From Planctomycetota bacterium (GTDB taxonomy: Bacteria; Planctomycetota; Phycisphaerae; SM23-33; FEN-1343), in assembly GCA_013203365.1 (NCBI GenBank), contig JABMQG010000411.1, positions 1-5,203 on the forward strand: a DNA stretch of 5,203 nt, in the 5' to 3' direction. The position numbers were made by a program, and so were the translations under genes. Each line of letters opens with the position of its first letter. Position 1 is the stretch's first letter. Below, piece by piece: positions 5,128 through 5,203 of this stretch. The notes beneath the pieces are model-generated. The model was not told the DNA's origin, did not search any database, and saw only the letters and a program-made list of their open reading frames with translations.

Positions 5128-5203
5128 GGTATTGATCTCGGCCAGGGAGGTATCCCAAAAGTTCTTCGAGCCGAGCAGATCTGCCTAGGTGATCTTAAGA
5201 AGG
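5128..5203 (-). pseudogene. remnant of the first alpha-CTD with in-frame TAG (5185-5187)
   Basis: The frame of the alpha-CTD gene continues upstream of its first ATG and reads LLKIT-stop-ADLLGSKNFWDTSLAEINT, running into MLAQKGRQLG. This is a recognisable alpha-CTD C-terminal half: the DLL..KNF..TSL.EI...L pattern repeats in the second domain. Two defects stand out. One is a TAG at 5187-5185, where the family would have an ordinary residue between T and A. The other is Trp in the NFG position, where Gly (the E. coli G296 equivalent) is expected. Both fit decay of the gene. A sequencing or assembly error near the sequence end is the main alternative. Confidence 0.5.

Noticed and set aside
1..5203. 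CRISPR array, tRNA or rRNA gene
   Set aside because: No regularly spaced repeats, no cloverleaf with a conserved T-loop, and no rRNA-like sequence were seen on either strand.

Overview
The window carries four protein-coding loci in a moderately GC-rich background (roughly 55-60% by eye) with wide gene spacing. One gene is on the + strand and three are on the - strand. The gene set suggests a Gram-negative-type bacterium, and a member of the Planctomycetota (possibly a Phycisphaerae-like lineage) is my best guess. The reasons are a tandem RNA polymerase alpha-CTD-like protein outside any ribosomal operon, a SpoIID/LytB-domain protein with a lipoprotein signal in a non-sporulation context, and structured dispersed repeats between genes. 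This assignment is inference; no rRNA or marker operon is present to fix it.

Layout. Positions 1-143 hold either the tail of an upstream reading frame or a leader; no product can be recognised. Positions 144-1535 (+) encode a complete MBL-fold/beta-CASP protein of the CPSF73/RNA-specificity-factor type, a predicted Zn-dependent ribonuclease. It converges on tgt (1688-2833, -), queuine tRNA-ribosyltransferase, with a short perfect hairpin between the two. Upstream of tgt is a 522-bp gene-free stretch (2834-3355). It contains an operator-like dyad (2983-3000), a 195-bp segment bounded by perfect 22-bp inverted repeats (3052-3246) and a structured repeat fused to its right end. Next comes a SpoIID/LytB-domain lipoprotein gene (3356-4609, -). 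Its upstream region carries a second, diverged copy of the same repeat (4627-4691). At the right edge (4828-5203, -) lies a gene for tandem RNA polymerase alpha-CTD domains. The first of these domains is interrupted by an in-frame TAG, so the locus is either degraded or split.

Functionally the genes do not form one pathway. Two act on RNA (beta-CASP nuclease, tRNA wobble-base modification), one is a predicted cell-envelope peptidoglycan enzyme, and one is a predicted DNA- or transcription-binding protein. The gaps between the three - strand genes (522 and 218 bp) and the repeats in those gaps argue against a tight operon. The most interesting material is non-coding: the dispersed repeat family, one pair of which is arranged as perfect inverted repeats, and the palindrome between it and tgt.
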